64,000 bases of DNA from Archangium sp. GTDB lineage: Bacteria > Myxococcota > Myxococcia > Myxococcales > Myxococcaceae. The DNA lies in assembly GCA_022843845.1 (NCBI GenBank), contig JALHMW010000019.1, positions 1-64,000 of the forward strand, written 5' to 3'. Both the position numbers and the translations under genes were made by a program. Numbering within the stretch: the first letter of the stretch is position 1; each line of letters begins with the position of its first letter. The notes under the pieces were generated by a model, which had not been told where the DNA came from, searched no databases, and saw only the letters and a program-made list of their open reading frames with translations. Positions 7,437 through 16,020 of this stretch are shown here, in pieces.

Positions 7437-8719
7437 GCGACCCGCGCACCGAGACCCTCGACCAGACCGCCGCGCCCTTCCGCCCGCTGCCGGTGCGACT
7501 GCTCGTGCTCGCCGGGCCAGACCTCGGCAAGGAGTTCGTCCTCGAGCAGGGCACGGCGCTGGTGGGCTCGCACGCCGATTGTTCGCTGCAACTGACCGAC
7601 GGCGCGGTGTCGCGGCGGCACCTGTCGATCGAGCTGATGGGCGTGCGCGCGCGCGTGCGGGACTTGAGCTCGAAAAACGGCACCCGCTTTCAAGGCGCGA
7701 AGGTGGCGGTGCTCGACCTGCCGCTGGGCTCGGTGGTGGAGCTCGGCGCGACGCAGCTCGCGGTGCTGCCGAAGGTGAGCGGGACGGTGACGCCGAGAGA
7801 CTCGCTCGGGCCGCTGTTGGGGCGCTCCGAGGTGATGCGGCGGTTGTTCTCTCAGCTGGAGCAGGTCGGCCCAACCGACGCGTCGGTGCTCATTCACGGC
7901 GCGACGGGCACCGGGAAAGAGGCGTGCGCGAGAACGCTCCACTCGTTGTCGGAGCGCGCGTCGAAGCCGTTCGTCACCTACGACTGCGGCGCCACGACCG
8001 GGGAGCTCGTGCAGGCGACGTTGTTCGGCCACGTGAAGGGGGCGTTCACGGGGGCGGTGAAGGACTCGGGCGGGGTGGTCGAGGCAGCCAACGGCGGCAC
8101 GCTGATGCTGGACGAGGTGGCCTCGCTCCCGCTCGAGCTGCAGCCGATGCTGTTGCGCGTGCTGGAGAGCGGCGCGTACCAGCGCGTCGGTGACACGAAG
8201 TCGCGCACGAGTGACTTCCGCCTCGTGGCCACGACGCAGCACGACCTGCCTTCGCGCGTGAAGGCCGGCGCGTTTCGGGCCGACCTCTTCTACCGGCTCT
8301 CGGCCATCGTGCTCGAGGTGCCGACGCTCAACCAGCGGCTGGAGGACGTCGCCCCGCTCGCGCAGTCGTTCGCGAGGAGCCAGCAGGCCGACGCGGTGCT
8401 CTCGCCGAGCGCGCTGGCGGCGTTGTCGGCGTGGCAGTGGCCGGGCAACGTGCGGGAGCTCAAGAACGTGGTGGAGCGCATTCTCGCGCTGGGTGAAGAG
8501 GCCGTGCTGCCCCGCCCGCCCGACGCTGGCACCGGAGAGGACTTTCACGTCGCCCGGGAGCGCGCGCTGGCGGCGTTCGAGCGCAGCTACCTCGAGGCGC
8601 TGTTGACGAGGCACCAGGGCTCGGCGGCCGCGGCAGCCCGTGAGGCCGGCATCGCCCGCAGCTACCTGTACAAGATGCTGGAACAGCACGGCGTCGACCC
8701 GGCGAAGTTCCGCGGTTGA
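7433..8719 (+). CDS. FHA-domain sigma54-dependent transcriptional activator
   Basis: The 428-residue product has an N-terminal FHA domain (~residues 20-105; GSHADCSLQL, then VSRRHLSIEL and SSKNGTRF) that should bind phosphothreonine. An AAA+ sigma54 activator domain follows (Walker A GATGTGKEA, the sigma54-contacting GAFTGA, Walker B TLMLDEV) and a C-terminal Fis-type HTH (AAAAREAGIARSYLYKML). The upstream overlapping kinase is the obvious candidate for producing the phospho-signal, a pairing well known in Myxococcus. No -24/-12 promoter is evident at the PGC, so a link to photosynthesis is not supported. Confidence 0.9.
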   Translation: MSDPRTETLDQTAAPFRPLPVRLLVLAGPDLGKEFVLEQGTALVGSHADCSLQLTDGAVSRRHLSIELMGVRARVRDLSSKNGTRFQGAKVAVLDLPLGSVVELGATQLAVLPKVSGTVTPRDSLGPLLGRSEVMRRLFSQLEQVGPTDASVLIHGATGTGKEACARTLHSLSERASKPFVTYDCGATTGELVQATLFGHVKGAFTGAVKDSGGVVEAANGGTLMLDEVASLPLELQPMLLRVLESGAYQRVGDTKSRTSDFRLVATTQHDLPSRVKAGAFRADLFYRLSAIVLEVPTLNQRLEDVAPLAQSFARSQQADAVLSPSALAALSAWQWPGNVRELKNVVERILALGEEAVLPRPPDAGTGEDFHVARERALAAFERSYLEALLTRHQGSAAAAAREAGIARSYLYKMLEQHGVDPAKFRG

Positions 8720-8769
8720 TCAACTCGTCAGCCAGCCGTCCCTCGACACGTCGACGAAGTGCTTGACGT

Positions 8770-8785
8770 CCCGTGAGGTCACGGG
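8770..8785. other. Inverted repeat between the activator gene and tRNA-Phe
   Basis: CCCGTGA-GG-TCACGGG, a 7-bp palindrome 33 bp before the tRNA, just after a TTGACG hexamer (8763-8768). It may be an operator or part of a terminator; there is no T-run. Confidence 0.3.
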
Positions 8786-8817
8786 CAGAAGCGCCAACGC
8801 TTTTCGTTGCTGATCAC

Positions 8818-8890
8818 GCCCAAGTAGCTCAGTTGGTAGAGCAGGGGATTGAAAATCCCCGTGTCGCTGGTTCGATTCCGGCCTTGGGCA
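8818..8890 (+). tRNA. tRNA-Phe (GAA)
   Basis: A 73-nt cloverleaf: acceptor GCCCAAG/CTTGGGC with discriminator A, D stem GCTC/GAGC, anticodon stem GGGGA/TCCCC with loop TTGAAAA (anticodon GAA), and T arm GCTGG-TTCGATT-CCGGC. CCA is not encoded. It lies about 0.6 kb before the first pigment gene, bciA. Confidence 0.95.
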
Positions 8891-8990
8891 CTTTCCGCAG
8901 TCCGAGCGCTCGTGGGTCTCGCCCACTGAGCCCCTGGCAGGTTCACCGGAAAGCCTGCAGAGATTCGGGTATCTCACTATCTCCCCCCCG

Positions 8991-9509
8991 ATGCTCGACA
9001 CCCGCCGAGTCCTGAAGATCCTCCACGAAGTGAGCTCGAGCGGCATCATCGGTGCGCTCGCTGCTCACATCGTCCTCTTGAGCGTCGCCAGCACCACCCA
9101 GATGCTCGAGTACGCAGCCGTGCGGCGCGGCATCGAGGCCATCACGCGGTACGTGTTGCTCCCGTCGCTGGCTGTGGTGTTGATCTCAGGGTTGCTGTCG
9201 ATTGCGGTGCACCGCCCGTTTCACAGCGCAGGCTGGGCGTGGCTCAAGCTCGCCCTCGGCATCGCGATGTTCGAGGGCACCCTGGGCGCGGTGAACGCGA
9301 CCGCGAGTGAGGCGTCGGCGCTGGCCGCGAAGGTCGTCGCTGGCGAGGCGCCCCTCTCGTCGATGGACGACGTGCTCCGACACGAGTGGGGCGGCCTCTG
9401 GTTCATTCTCTTCCTCTCCATCGTCAACATCGTGCTCGGGGTGTGGCGGCCCAGGCTCAGCAGGCGAAAACCTGACGAGCCGGCGGTCGCGAACGAGCTC
9501 GGGTCATGA
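8991..9509 (+). CDS. Small integral membrane protein, possibly DUF2269-like
   Basis: 172 residues with about four hydrophobic segments (~18-42, 56-75, 80-100, 125-148). It opens LKILHEVSSSGIIGALAAH, recalling the K-x-x-H start of DUF2269/HemJ-like four-helix membrane proteins, though the identity is uncertain. Its stop overlaps the bciA start by 4 bp, suggesting co-translation with that chlorophyll gene. Its role in pigment metabolism is only inferred from this coupling. Confidence 0.6.
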   Translation: MLDTRRVLKILHEVSSSGIIGALAAHIVLLSVASTTQMLEYAAVRRGIEAITRYVLLPSLAVVLISGLLSIAVHRPFHSAGWAWLKLALGIAMFEGTLGAVNATASEASALAAKVVAGEAPLSSMDDVLRHEWGGLWFILFLSIVNIVLGVWRPRLSRRKPDEPAVANELGS

Positions 9510-10507
9510 CGGCCCGGCGGGTGCTCGTCGCCGGTGGCACCGGGTACATCGGGCGCCACGTGGTGCAGGAACTCGTCTCCCGAGGTCACCAGGTCATCTG
9601 TCTGGCCCGCAGTCGATCGGGCGTCGGCGGCGCTGATGACGAGGCGCAGACCCGGCAGCGGCTGGCGCCCGCGACCGTTCATTTCGCCGACGTGACGAGC
9701 GCTGCCTCGCTCGAGGCGGTGCTGAAAGACGAGCCCTTCGACGTCGTGGTGTCGTGTCTGGCCACCCGCAGCGGAGGCGTGGCCGACTCGTGGGCCATCG
9801 AACACCAGGCGAACCTGAACCTGCTCGAGGCCGCTCGCCGGGCCGGCGCACGCCAGTTTCTGCTGCTCTCTGCCATCTGCGTGCAGCGGCCAAAACTGGC
9901 CTTTCAACACGCCAAGCTCGCCTTCGAAGAAGCGCTGCAGAGCTCCGGCCTCATCTGGTCGATCGTCCGTCCCACGGCCTTCTTCAAGTCCCTCGCCGGG
10001 CAGGTGAAGCGGGTGAAGGCAGGCGGCGCCTTCCTCGTGTTCGGCGATGGGCGACTCACGGCGTGCGCGCCCATCAGCGAAGGCGATTTGGCGCGCTTCA
10101 TGGTCGATTGCCTCGACGATCCCTCACGCCACGGGCGCGTGCTCCCCATTGGTGGGCCTGGCGCCGCAATCACGCCGCTCGACCAGGGAGCGCTCCTCTT
10201 CGAGGCCAGCGGCAAGCCACCGCGCTACCGCCACGTGCCGGTGGCCATGCTCGACGTCATCATCTGGGTGCTCAGCGCGCTGGGTCGCCTCGTGCCGTCG
10301 CTGCTCGACAAGGCCGAGTACGCGCGCATCGGGCGCTACTACGCGACCGAGTCGATGCTGGTGTTCGACGCTCAACGTGGGGCCTACGACGACGCGCTCA
10401 CGCCACGGTTCGGGACCGAGACGCTTCGTGCCTTCTACGCGCGCGCGGTGACGCAGGGCCTCGACGGTCAGGCGCTGGGCGACCACGCCTTGCGCTCCCG
10501 CACCTGA
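9506..10507 (+). CDS. bciA: 3,8-divinyl (proto)chlorophyllide a 8-vinyl reductase
   Basis: BciA reduces the C8-vinyl group of divinyl chlorophyllide intermediates with NADPH. The 333-residue product has an N-terminal Rossmann motif (GGTGYIGRHVV, ~residues 10-20) of the atypical SDR family. It also has the BciA-typical stretches LLSAICVQRPKLAFQHAKL (~131-149), WSIVRPTAFFKSLAGQV and GRYYATESMLVFD near the C-terminus. Length matches the family. The gene is translationally coupled to the small membrane protein upstream. It converges with the pucC-like gene, leaving ~100 bp between them with no clear terminator. Ferredoxin-type BciB is not present. Confidence 0.9.
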   Translation: MTARRVLVAGGTGYIGRHVVQELVSRGHQVICLARSRSGVGGADDEAQTRQRLAPATVHFADVTSAASLEAVLKDEPFDVVVSCLATRSGGVADSWAIEHQANLNLLEAARRAGARQFLLLSAICVQRPKLAFQHAKLAFEEALQSSGLIWSIVRPTAFFKSLAGQVKRVKAGGAFLVFGDGRLTACAPISEGDLARFMVDCLDDPSRHGRVLPIGGPGAAITPLDQGALLFEASGKPPRYRHVPVAMLDVIIWVLSALGRLVPSLLDKAEYARIGRYYATESMLVFDAQRGAYDDALTPRFGTETLRAFYARAVTQGLDGQALGDHALRSRT

Positions 10508-10610
10508 AGGCTGCTGCGAACACGTACGTGGACGGCCCGACGACGTTCGATGACGCGCCACCGTCAACTCGGCGACGGCCCCGAAACGGAAGGCCCGCCG
10601 TCTCCTCAGG

Positions 10611-11987
10611 TCACGCCGCGCTGGCTTGCGGCACGGGGTGTCCAGCGACCTCGGCGGGCGCGGCGCGCTTCTCGGCGTCGAAACGAACCGAGAGCGCGAG
10701 CCGGGCTGCGAGCAGGAAGCCGATGGTCTCGAGGCCGAACACCACCGCGTACGAGAGGCCCAGCGGCAGCCCTGCGGCCTTCGCGCTGTCGACCAGCACC
10801 GTGCCGAGGAATCCGCCCGCGCCGAACGCGAAGGCCTGCGCTGCGCCCCACAAGCCCATGCGCACGCCCTCACGGCCACGACGGCCCTGGCTGGCGAGCG
10901 CCATCATCGAGCTGATCGCCGCGATGCTGAACACGCCGTTGGCGAGCCCGAGGAAGAACACGTTCTCCTTCAACGGCCAGGGGCCACCCGCGACGCCTGC
11001 GTAGACCAGCCCGGCCATGGCGACGGCAGAAGCGACGCACCCGCCCACCACCCACTTCTTGAGGCTCGCGCCCGGAGTTCCCTTGAGCAACGAGGTCGCC
11101 ACGGCCACCAACAACATGCCTGCGAAGACGCCGCCGTGCTGCACGCCCGACAGCTTGGTCGACTCACCAGGCGAGAAGTTGAAGAGCGCTCCTGCGAAGG
11201 GCTCGAGGACGAGATCCTGCGCGCTGTACGAGAGCATCGAGAGCAGCACGAAGAGCGTGAAGCGGCGCGCATCGGGCTCGGCCCACACCTGCTTGAGCGC
11301 CTCACGGAAGGCAGGGCGCGGCTCGGGCGCGTCGGTGCTCTCGGCGGCGGTGACCGACCCTCCCTCGAGCCGGAACATCGAGACCAGCGCGACGACGAAC
11401 GCCAGGGCCGAGATGCCTGCAGCCACCGCGATCAACCGCGACGGAGAAAAGGGGTCGAGCATCTTGCCGGCGAAGGTCGCGGTGATCGCGAAGCCGAAGA
11501 TCATCATCATCCACACGATGGTCGCGGCGGCCGCCCGGCGCTCCGCGTGAACCCGCTTCGACATCAGCACCAGCAACGACGTCCCGGCCGCGCTCACGCC
11601 GCCGCCGATCAACGAGAACGCGACGGCGCCCAGCACCAGCCCGAGCGTCATGTTCACCGTCATCAAGGCCGTGGCGCCCGCTGCCCCGACGCCACCAATC
11701 GCCAGCGCCAGCATGCCGCCGATGATCCACGGCGTGCGTCGCGAGCCGACGTCCGAGCCGTGACCCATGCGGGGCCGGAAGGCCTGCATCACGTGGTGCA
11801 GCGTCACCAGCGCGCCTGGCACCATCGCCGGCAGCGCCAGCTCGACCACCATCACCCGGTTCAAGGTCGAGGTCGTCAGCACCACGATCGCCCCGAGCGC
11901 CGCCTGCACCAGACCCAGCCTGACGATGCTCAGCCACCCGAAATCACGGCTGGAGGCGAGCCTGGGACCTTCGAAAGCCAACGTCAT
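10611..11987 (-). CDS. PucC-like (BCD family) MFS transporter
   Basis: 458 residues, ~12 membrane segments. The N-terminal region (STLNRVMVVELALPAM, then GHGSDVGSRRTPWIIGG) matches the bacteriochlorophyll-delivery/PucC-LhaA branch of the major facilitator superfamily, which aids light-harvesting complex assembly. The ATG at 11987 has a good Shine-Dalgarno (AAGGAGCACC); longer frames begin in the promoter region. A second member of the family (lhaA) lies at 43264. No pucBA genes are in the window, so this copy may serve LH1 or an LH2 encoded elsewhere. The promoter carries a PpsR-type site. Confidence 0.85.
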   Translation of the reverse strand: MTLAFEGPRLASSRDFGWLSIVRLGLVQAALGAIVVLTTSTLNRVMVVELALPAMVPGALVTLHHVMQAFRPRMGHGSDVGSRRTPWIIGGMLALAIGGVGAAGATALMTVNMTLGLVLGAVAFSLIGGGVSAAGTSLLVLMSKRVHAERRAAAATIVWMMMIFGFAITATFAGKMLDPFSPSRLIAVAAGISALAFVVALVSMFRLEGGSVTAAESTDAPEPRPAFREALKQVWAEPDARRFTLFVLLSMLSYSAQDLVLEPFAGALFNFSPGESTKLSGVQHGGVFAGMLLVAVATSLLKGTPGASLKKWVVGGCVASAVAMAGLVYAGVAGGPWPLKENVFFLGLANGVFSIAAISSMMALASQGRRGREGVRMGLWGAAQAFAFGAGGFLGTVLVDSAKAAGLPLGLSYAVVFGLETIGFLLAARLALSVRFDAEKRAAPAEVAGHPVPQASAA

Positions 11988-12030
11988 GGGTGCTCCTTGT
12001 TGCGTGTTGCTGGGATGCCGCTGCGTCAGC

Positions 12031-12095
12031 ACCCTACCGATCACGACTCAGAAGTGTCAAGCGCGCTTGACATATGCAGGTGTCAACTTCAGTAT
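12031..12095. promoter_or_regulatory. Divergent PpsR-type operator-promoter between pucC-like gene and orf356
   Basis: The palindrome TGTCAAGCGCGCTTGACA (12055-12072) is a perfect TGT-N12-ACA PpsR/CrtJ consensus. Each arm supplies a TTGACA -35 box. Leftward: TTGACA (12060-12055), 18 bp, then TAGGGT (12036-12031). Rightward: TTGACA (12067-12072), 17 bp, then CAGTAT (12090-12095). A further TGTCAA half-site starts at 12081. PpsR binding would block both promoters. It lies roughly 70 bp from each start codon. Confidence 0.75.
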
Positions 12096-12142
12096 GCGCC
12101 GCGGTTCGCAGCTGAGAACCGGCGTTTTCCTGGAGATGATCG

Positions 12143-13213
12143 ATGACAGTTCCAGCCCTGCTTCGAACGGCCTTCACCAGCCTCTTCGTCCTCTTCATGT
12201 TGGCCTCAGCGCACCTGTTGATGGTGGTCATCAACGCGGCCGAGCACGCGGTCGCGGCTCCCCAGCCCGCCCAGGGGATCGAGGCGCGCCTGTTCTCTGA
12301 TCGGCCGCTGGAAGAGGAGCTCAGCAAGGCGCTCAACAAGGCGCGCACGGCCGAGTCACAGCAGGTGCTGCTGACCGCGCTCGCGACGGTCAGAGCTGGC
12401 CAGCCGATCACGCTGCACACGCTCCCGGTGACGCCGTTCCTCGGCTACGCGACGCTCGGGCTCGTCGCGCTGGGAATCGGGCTCATCTGGTTGACGTCGA
12501 GGCTCAAGGGAGACGCGGCCCAGTCGATCCTCGGCATCTTCGGCGGCAACCTCATCTGGATCGGCGGGGTCGAGTACGGGCTGACGCTGGCGGCCCGCAC
12601 GCTCGGCATCGGCAAGACGGTGGGCGTGATCGACGGCTCACTGGTGGCCATCTACGGCGAGTACGTGCTGCTCAAGTACACGTGGGGCGTGCTCGCGTTG
12701 ATCATGGGCTACCTGCTGTTCCTCGAGTCGTCGCGCTGCACCATCTTCCTGTGGTGGCGTGAGCGGGTGCCCACCATGCGCGGGCCCATCAGCTCGGGCC
12801 GCATCGACAACTACGGCCCTCGCAGCGCCTTCCAGTACTCGACGACGGTGTGGGGCTTCTATCTGCTCCTGCTGTGGGCCTACGACGAGCAGGTCTTCGG
12901 CGTGCACGGCCTCTTCACCAAAGCGGTGCTGGTGCTCACCATCGCGGGCACCGTGTACTGCGTGCTTCGCCTCCACCAGATGACGGGCTGGGGCCCTTCG
13001 ATCCGCTACGCCGTGCCCGCGATGATCGTCGCGTGGACGCCGCTCGAGATCGTCGGCAAGTGGGGCCTGCTCCGCGAGCCATGGCTGATGCTGCAGACCG
13101 AGACGCTGGTGGTGTTCTTCGGTGGCCTGGCCCTCGGGACCTGGTGGTTGTGGCGCGCTCAGAAGCGTCAGCCTGCCGGCGCGGGGCTCGAGCCGATGGC
13201 CATCGCCTCGTGA
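12143..13213 (+). CDS. Polytopic membrane protein of unknown function in the PGC
   Basis: 356 residues. There is an N-terminal membrane segment (~8-32), a periplasmic-looking helical stretch of ~75 residues (EARLFSDRPLEEELSKALNK), then about seven membrane segments with conserved-looking motifs FLESSRCTIFLWWRERVP (~193-210) and RSAFQYSTTVWGFYLLLLW (~232-250). I do not recognise the family. It is divergent from the pucC-like gene across a PpsR-type operator and reads directly into bchI (30 bp gap), so it probably belongs to the phototrophy regulon. A role in pigment transport, assembly or electron transfer is possible; no cofactor motif is visible. Confidence 0.65.
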   Translation: MTVPALLRTAFTSLFVLFMLASAHLLMVVINAAEHAVAAPQPAQGIEARLFSDRPLEEELSKALNKARTAESQQVLLTALATVRAGQPITLHTLPVTPFLGYATLGLVALGIGLIWLTSRLKGDAAQSILGIFGGNLIWIGGVEYGLTLAARTLGIGKTVGVIDGSLVAIYGEYVLLKYTWGVLALIMGYLLFLESSRCTIFLWWRERVPTMRGPISSGRIDNYGPRSAFQYSTTVWGFYLLLLWAYDEQVFGVHGLFTKAVLVLTIAGTVYCVLRLHQMTGWGPSIRYAVPAMIVAWTPLEIVGKWGLLREPWLMLQTETLVVFFGGLALGTWWLWRAQKRQPAGAGLEPMAIAS

Positions 13214-13243
13214 CGAGACTTCTTCTGCAGTTCTGAGGTGTGC

Positions 13244-14260
13244 ATGGCGCTGTTCCCGTTTTCAGCCATCGTCGGTCAGGACGAGCTCAAGCTCGCGCTC
13301 GAGATCGCCGTCGTCGACCCCAGCGTGGGCGGGGTGTTGGTATTCGGCGATCGTGGCACTGGCAAGTCGACGGCGGTGCGCGCGCTCGCGGGCCTGCTGC
13401 CTCGAATGCGCGTCGTGACGGGCTGCCCCTACCACTGCGACCCATCGAGCGACCCCATGGCCTGCCCCTGGTGCCAGACGGCCACGGGGCCCCGCGTGTC
13501 GAGCGAGGTGAGCGTGCCGGTGGTCGATCTGCCGCTGGGCGCGACGGAAGATCGGGTCGTCGGCGCGCTCGATCTCGAGGCCGCGCTGACGCGAGGGGAG
13601 CGCACGTTCTCTCCCGGGCTCCTCGCGCGCGCGAACCGGGGCTTTCTGTACATCGACGAGGTCAACCTGCTGCCGGACCACGTGGTCGACCTGCTACTCG
13701 ACGTGGCCGCGTCGGGAGAGAACGTCGTCGAGCGTGAAGGCATCAGCGTGCGTCACCCGGCGCGCTTCGTGCTCATCGGCAGCGGCAACCCGGAAGAAGG
13801 AGAGCTCCGCCCGCAGCTGCTCGACCGTTTCGGCCTCTGCCTCGAGGTGAAGACCCCGCAGGATCTCGCGATGCGCGTCGAGGTGGTGAAACGGCGAACC
13901 TCGTTCGATCGAGACCCTGCCGCGTTCCTCGGCCGCTGGGCGCAGAGTGAGGCCGCGACCACGACGCGCTTGTCCGAGGCGAGGGGCCGGTTGCGCGAGG
14001 TGAACGTCGCTGACGCCGCCATCGTGCGCGCTGCCACGCTCTGTCAGGCGCTCGGCACCGACGGCCTTCGCGGGGAGCTCACCCTGATGCGTGCGGCTCG
14101 TGCCGCTGCGGCCCTCGCAGGTGATACCGAAGTCACCGACGCGCACCTCAAGCAGGTGGCCACGCTCGCGCTCCGCCACCGGCTGCGCCGCAACCCCCTC
14201 GACGAGGTCGGCTCGACGGTTCGCGTGGAGCGAGCGCTCGCCGAAGCCTTCGCGGCGTGA
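13244..14260 (+). CDS. bchI: Magnesium chelatase ATPase subunit I
   Basis: BchI is the AAA+ motor subunit that, with BchD and BchH, inserts Mg2+ into protoporphyrin IX. The 338-residue product has Walker A GDRGTGKST (~residues 33-41), Walker B FLYIDEVNLL (~132-141), sensor motifs (GSGNPEEGELRPQLLDRFGL) and a C-terminal helical domain. Length is normal. ATG 13244 has a Shine-Dalgarno (GAGGTG) and is preferred to GTG 13238. The stop overlaps the bchD start. Confidence 0.95.
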   Translation: MALFPFSAIVGQDELKLALEIAVVDPSVGGVLVFGDRGTGKSTAVRALAGLLPRMRVVTGCPYHCDPSSDPMACPWCQTATGPRVSSEVSVPVVDLPLGATEDRVVGALDLEAALTRGERTFSPGLLARANRGFLYIDEVNLLPDHVVDLLLDVAASGENVVEREGISVRHPARFVLIGSGNPEEGELRPQLLDRFGLCLEVKTPQDLAMRVEVVKRRTSFDRDPAAFLGRWAQSEAATTTRLSEARGRLREVNVADAAIVRAATLCQALGTDGLRGELTLMRAARAAAALAGDTEVTDAHLKQVATLALRHRLRRNPLDEVGSTVRVERALAEAFAA

Positions 14261-16020
14261 CGATGGACCCGCTCGACGTCGATGCGCGCTGGGCAGACGC
14301 TGCGCTCGCGATCGAGCTGCTCGCGATCGACCCCTGGCTCGCCGGCGGCGTGGTGTTCAAGGCCTGGCCCGGCCCCGTGCGCGACCAGGTCTGCGCGTGG
14401 GTCACCGCGACCGTGTCAGGGCCCGTGCTGCGCCTGCCGCTGCACATCACCGATGACCGCCTGCTCGGTGGCCTCGCGCTGACGCAGACGCTGCAGCGGG
14501 GCGAGGTGGTGCTCGAGAAAGGCCTGCTCGGTCAGGCTGACGGCGGCGTGCTGCTGGTGCCGATGGCGGAGCGCCTGCCGACGAACCTGACGGCGCTCCT
14601 GGCCGCTGCGCTCGACCAGGGGCAGCTGACGATCGAACGCGATGGCGTGGGCGGTCTGTTTCCGTGCCGGGTCGGCGTGGTGGCGCTCGACGAAGGGCTC
14701 GAGGACGAGGCCACGCCAGTCGCGCTCAGTGAGCGCCTCGCGATGCACGTCGATCTGCGTGAGGTGACGCCGCGCTCCGAGCCGTCGCGACAGCCTGACG
14801 CGACGAGGGTGGTGGCGGCGCGCGCGCGCCTCGCGAAGGTCGAGGTGGCCGACGCGCTCGTCGAGGTGCTGTGCCAGGCGGCGCTGGCGCTGGGGGTGCC
14901 CTCGGTGCGCAGCCCGCTGTTGGCCGTCGCGATCGCGCGGGCGCACGCAGCGCTCGAGGGCCGTGTCGCCGTCGAGGAGGATGACGTCGCCGTGGCCGCG
15001 CGCCTGGTGCTGGGCCCTCGCGCCACGCGCCTGCCGGAGTCCGCGCCCGCACCCGACGACGCTGCCAACGACTCGCCGCCTCCACCAGACGACGAGCGAG
15101 ATGGTGCGGATGACGATGGCGGTCCCGGTGACGAAGGGCCGGACGTGTCGACGGCCGAGGTGGTGCTCGCGGCGGCGAGGAGCGCCATTCCGCCCGACGT
15201 CCTCGAGCTGCTGACCGTCGGCCGTGCTCAGCGAACGGGTCCGCGCAGCACGGGGAAGGTGGGCGCTGCGCGCGCCTCGACGCTCGGTGGGCGGCCTGCA
15301 GGCAACCGCGCGGGCGTGCCGCAGCCTGGCGAGCGCTTGAATGTGGTGGAGACGCTGCGCGCCGCGGCGCCGTGGCAGCGGCTGCGTCGCACCGACGCCA
15401 GCTCGCGACGCGTCGAGGTTCGCAAAGACGACCTGCGGGTCAAACGGTTCGTGCAGCGCACCGAGAGCGTGGTGATCTTCTGTGTCGACGCCTCGGGCTC
15501 GTCGGCGCTCCAGCGGCTCGCCGAGGCGAAGGGCGCCGTGGAGCAGGTGCTGGGTGATTGTTACGTGCGGCGCGATCACGTCGCGCTGGTGGCGTTTCGC
15601 GGCTCGCTCGCGACGTTGGTGCTCCCGCCGACCCGCTCGCTGGCGCGGGCCCGGAAATGTCTGGCCGAGCTCGCTGGAGGCGGTGGAACGCCGATGGCCG
15701 CTGGCATCGACGCCGCCACTGGGCTCGCGCTCGAGGCGCGCCGACGCGGCCGGAGCCCGCTGGTGGTGATGATGACCGACGGGCGCGCGAACGTGGGCCG
15801 TCCCGGCAGTCACGGCCTCAGCCCGCAGGAGGAGGCGCTCCGTTCTGCGCGCCTGCTTCGCGCTCAGCAGGTCCGCGCGCTCTTCCTCGACACGTCTCCT
15901 CGGCCCAGGCCGCAGGCGAGAGCGCTCGCGCTCGAGATGGGGGCCCGCTACCTGCCGCTGCCGCACCTCGACGCGCGCGTGGTCTCGTCACAGGTGCAGG
16001 GCCTCACCGAGGCGAAGTGA
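14257..16020 (+). CDS. bchD: Magnesium chelatase subunit D
   Basis: 587-residue BchD. An N-terminal AAA+-like domain (residues ~10-240) is degenerate: no intact Walker A is seen, as is usual for BchD. An acidic Pro/Asp linker follows (~255-295), then a C-terminal von Willebrand A domain (~400-587) with MIDAS motif DASGSS (~411) and TDGRANVG. It starts at GTG 14257, overlapping the bchI stop as GTGA; ATG 14263 is an alternative. It forms the two-tier ring with BchI in the Mg-chelatase. Confidence 0.95.
   Translation: MTMDPLDVDARWADAALAIELLAIDPWLAGGVVFKAWPGPVRDQVCAWVTATVSGPVLRLPLHITDDRLLGGLALTQTLQRGEVVLEKGLLGQADGGVLLVPMAERLPTNLTALLAAALDQGQLTIERDGVGGLFPCRVGVVALDEGLEDEATPVALSERLAMHVDLREVTPRSEPSRQPDATRVVAARARLAKVEVADALVEVLCQAALALGVPSVRSPLLAVAIARAHAALEGRVAVEEDDVAVAARLVLGPRATRLPESAPAPDDAANDSPPPPDDERDGADDDGGPGDEGPDVSTAEVVLAAARSAIPPDVLELLTVGRAQRTGPRSTGKVGAARASTLGGRPAGNRAGVPQPGERLNVVETLRAAAPWQRLRRTDASSRRVEVRKDDLRVKRFVQRTESVVIFCVDASGSSALQRLAEAKGAVEQVLGDCYVRRDHVALVAFRGSLATLVLPPTRSLARARKCLAELAGGGGTPMAAGIDAATGLALEARRRGRSPLVVMMTDGRANVGRPGSHGLSPQEEALRSARLLRAQQVRALFLDTSPRPRPQARALALEMGARYLPLPHLDARVVSSQVQGLTEAK

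Noticed and set aside
7229..8689. 486-codon minus-strand frame over the FHA-sigma54 gene
   Set aside because: Shadow of a high-GC coding region; Arg/His-rich product with no domain.
8716..8725. GTTGATCAAC palindrome considered as an FNR-type site
   Set aside because: The FNR consensus needs TTGAT-N4-ATCAA; here the halves overlap, and it falls at the end of a gene.
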